NCBI GenBank assembly: GCA_964647395.1
Contig: CAZYHR010000047.1
Coordinates: 1 to 23,430, forward strand
DNA from: Phosphoribacter sp964647395
Lineage (GTDB): Bacteria > Actinomycetota > Actinomycetes > Actinomycetales > Dermatophilaceae
Length of the DNA stretch: 23,430 nucleotides
Direction: 5' to 3'
The notes under the pieces are model-generated. The model worked only from the letters and a program-made list of their open reading frames with translations. It did no database searches and was not told the DNA's origin. Position numbers and translations under genes: made by a program. The stretch's first letter is position 1; each line of letters opens with the position of its first letter. Of the stretch, positions 22,007 through 23,430 are shown in pieces.

Positions 22007-23430
22007 GTGGCCATCTCCGAGGCGCCCAGTCGCCACCGCGCCAACGCACCTGAGCACACCGCTTCAGCCCGGCCGGTGCGGCCCCCGTCGTCCCGGCTGA
22101 TCCGAGTCCTCACGACCACCGACCACAAGGTCATCGGCAACCTCTACTTCGTCACGACCTTCGCCTTCTTCCTCATCGGTGGGGCGCTGGCCATGCTCAT
22201 CCGGGCCGAACTCATCGCCCCCGGGCTGCAGATCGTCGACGATCCCCTGCAGTTCAACCAGTTGTTCACCATGCACGGCGCGATCATGCTGCTGCTCTTC
22301 GCGACGCCGCTGTTCGCGGGCTTCGCCAACGCGATCATGCCGCTGCAACTCGGCGCGCCGGACGTCGCCTTCCCGCGGCTCAACATGTTCGCTTACTGGC
22401 TCTACCTGTTCGGCGGGCTGATCACCCTCATGGGTTTCCTGGCCCCGGGCGGTGCCGCGTCGTTCGGCTGGTTCGCCTACGCGCCGCTGTCCACGGCGGA
22501 GTACAGCCCGGGCATCGGCGGGGATCTGTGGATCTTCGGGCTCGTCCTGGCCGGCTTCGGCACCATTCTCGGCGCGGTCAACTTCATCACGACGATCCTG
22601 TGCATGCGGGCGCCGGGACTGACCCTTTTCCGGATGCCGATGTTCACCTGGACGGTCCTGGTGACCTCGCTCATGGTCATCATCGTCTTTCCGGTGCTGG
22701 CCGCCGCACTGTTCGGGCTGGGCACCGACCGGCGGCTCGGCACGCACCTGTTCGACCCGGAGGCCGGCGGGGCGATGCTCTGGCAGCACCTGTTCTGGTT
22801 CTTCGGCCACCCCGAGGTCTACATCATCGCGTTGCCGTTCTTCGGCATCATCAGCGAGGTCATGCCGACCTTCTCGCGCAAGCCGCTGTTCGGGTACAAG
22901 ACGATGGTCTTCGCCACGGTCGCGATCGCCGCGCTGTCGATGGCGGTCTGGGCGCACCACATGTATGCCACCGGCCAGGTGCTGCTGCCCTTCTTCGCGG
23001 TGATGTCGATGCTCATCGCCGTGCCCACCGGGCTGAAGTTCTTCAACTGGATCGGCACGATGTGGGGCGGGTCGCTGACCTTCTCCGCCGCCATGGTCTG
23101 GGCGCTCGGCTTCCTCTCGACGTTCCTGTTCGGTGGCGTCACCGGGGTCATGCTGGCCAGCCCGGTGCTGGACTTCCACGTTACCGACACCTATTTCATC
23201 GTCGCGCACTTCCACTACACCGTGTTCGGCACGGTCGTCTTCGCGATGTTCTCCGGCTACTACTTCTGGTGGCCCAAGCTCACCGGCCGGATGCTCGACG
23301 AGCGGTTGGGCAAGATCCACTTCTGGATGCTCTTCATCGGCTTCCACACGACCTTCCTCGTGCAGCACCTGCTCGGCATCCAGGGCATGGCCCGGCGCTA
23401 CGCCGACTACCTGCCCGAGGAGGGCTTCCA
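22007..23430 (+). CDS. ctaD: Cytochrome c oxidase subunit I, 3' end outside the window
   Basis: The catalytic subunit of the aa3-type terminal oxidase, which reduces O2 to water and pumps protons across the membrane; 474 codons are visible and the frame is open to the window edge. Family hallmarks are the early TTTDHKVIGNLYF, a haem-a histidine in FTMHGAIM, the CuB His and cross-linked Tyr in FGHPEVYI, the CuB histidines in WAHHMYATG and the haem histidines in AHFHYTVFG. Multiple membrane helices are clear. The GTG at 22007 has GGGAGG 8 nt upstream. The first 35 residues are a polar, Ala/Arg-rich extension typical of actinobacterial CtaD. It diverges from the DUF488 gene. Confidence 0.96.
   Translation, partial: MAISEAPSRHRANAPEHTASARPVRPPSSRLIRVLTTTDHKVIGNLYFVTTFAFFLIGGALAMLIRAELIAPGLQIVDDPLQFNQLFTMHGAIMLLLFATPLFAGFANAIMPLQLGAPDVAFPRLNMFAYWLYLFGGLITLMGFLAPGGAASFGWFAYAPLSTAEYSPGIGGDLWIFGLVLAGFGTILGAVNFITTILCMRAPGLTLFRMPMFTWTVLVTSLMVIIVFPVLAAALFGLGTDRRLGTHLFDPEAGGAMLWQHLFWFFGHPEVYIIALPFFGIISEVMPTFSRKPLFGYKTMVFATVAIAALSMAVWAHHMYATGQVLLPFFAVMSMLIAVPTGLKFFNWIGTMWGGSLTFSAAMVWALGFLSTFLFGGVTGVMLASPVLDFHVTDTYFIVAHFHYTVFGTVVFAMFSGYYFWWPKLTGRMLDERLGKIHFWMLFIGFHTTFLVQHLLGIQGMARRYADYLPEEGF

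Noticed and set aside
21960..22049. Longer DUF488 start at 22049
   Set aside because: It would run through the ctaD promoter and start region and lacks family similarity in the extra residues.

Overview
The window comes from a very GC-rich (about 70% or more by eye) actinobacterial chromosome. The gene order SRP RNA, dnaX, recR, DUF5063 protein, aspartokinase, aspartate-semialdehyde dehydrogenase is typical of Actinobacteria. GTG starts are common, and at least seven genes carry a TANNNT -10 box only 6-8 nt before the start codon, as expected of leaderless mRNAs. A Micrococcales lineage (Intrasporangiaceae/Dermatophilaceae-like) is my best guess; the sequence alone does not prove it.

Layout. 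1-57: 3' part of a small SRP RNA. 78-2498: an ABC ATPase and permease pair bracketed by a 42-bp-period repeat, three copies on the left and two inverted copies on the right, lying between the SRP RNA and dnaX. 2598-5294: dnaX with a repeat-rich, Pro/Ala-rich tail. 5327-5547: an array of seventeen 13-bp units. 5669-8626: PlsC-type acyltransferase, ADP-ribosylglycohydrolase, recR and a DUF5063 protein. 8767-11096: ask and asd, overlapping by 4 bp, with a probable internal start for an aspartokinase beta subunit. 11315-12871: an HTH protein with a long helical C-terminal part. 12881-12945: a second, related 13-bp array. 13058-14725 (minus): a fatty acyl-CoA ligase. 14863-16047: a secreted Asp-box beta-propeller. 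16132-18189 (minus): a mannitol-type PTS EIICBA, divergent from a zinc-dependent polyol-type dehydrogenase (18358-19416), with a palindromic operator-like site between them. 19722-21359 (minus): a secreted metallophosphatase. 21594-21959 (minus): a DUF488 protein. 22007-end: cytochrome oxidase subunit I, cut by the window edge.

How the genes work together. dnaX and recR serve replication and repair. ask and asd catalyse the first and second steps of the aspartate pathway (lysine, threonine, methionine, diaminopimelate). The PTS protein would import and phosphorylate a hexitol, and the divergent dehydrogenase probably oxidises the polyol or its phosphate. The remaining genes look like single transcription units. 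No phage, transposase, CRISPR array or tRNA gene was seen.

The most unusual signal is a dispersed octamer, GTATGCCG/CGGCATAC, found 17 times by hand count in both orientations, where base composition predicts roughly one. It lies in genes in several reading frames, sometimes through rare codons, and in intergenic DNA. Two convergent-gene terminators are built from inverted pairs of it. This resembles the behaviour of DNA uptake sequences or other highly iterated genomic words and is the leading candidate for something undescribed.
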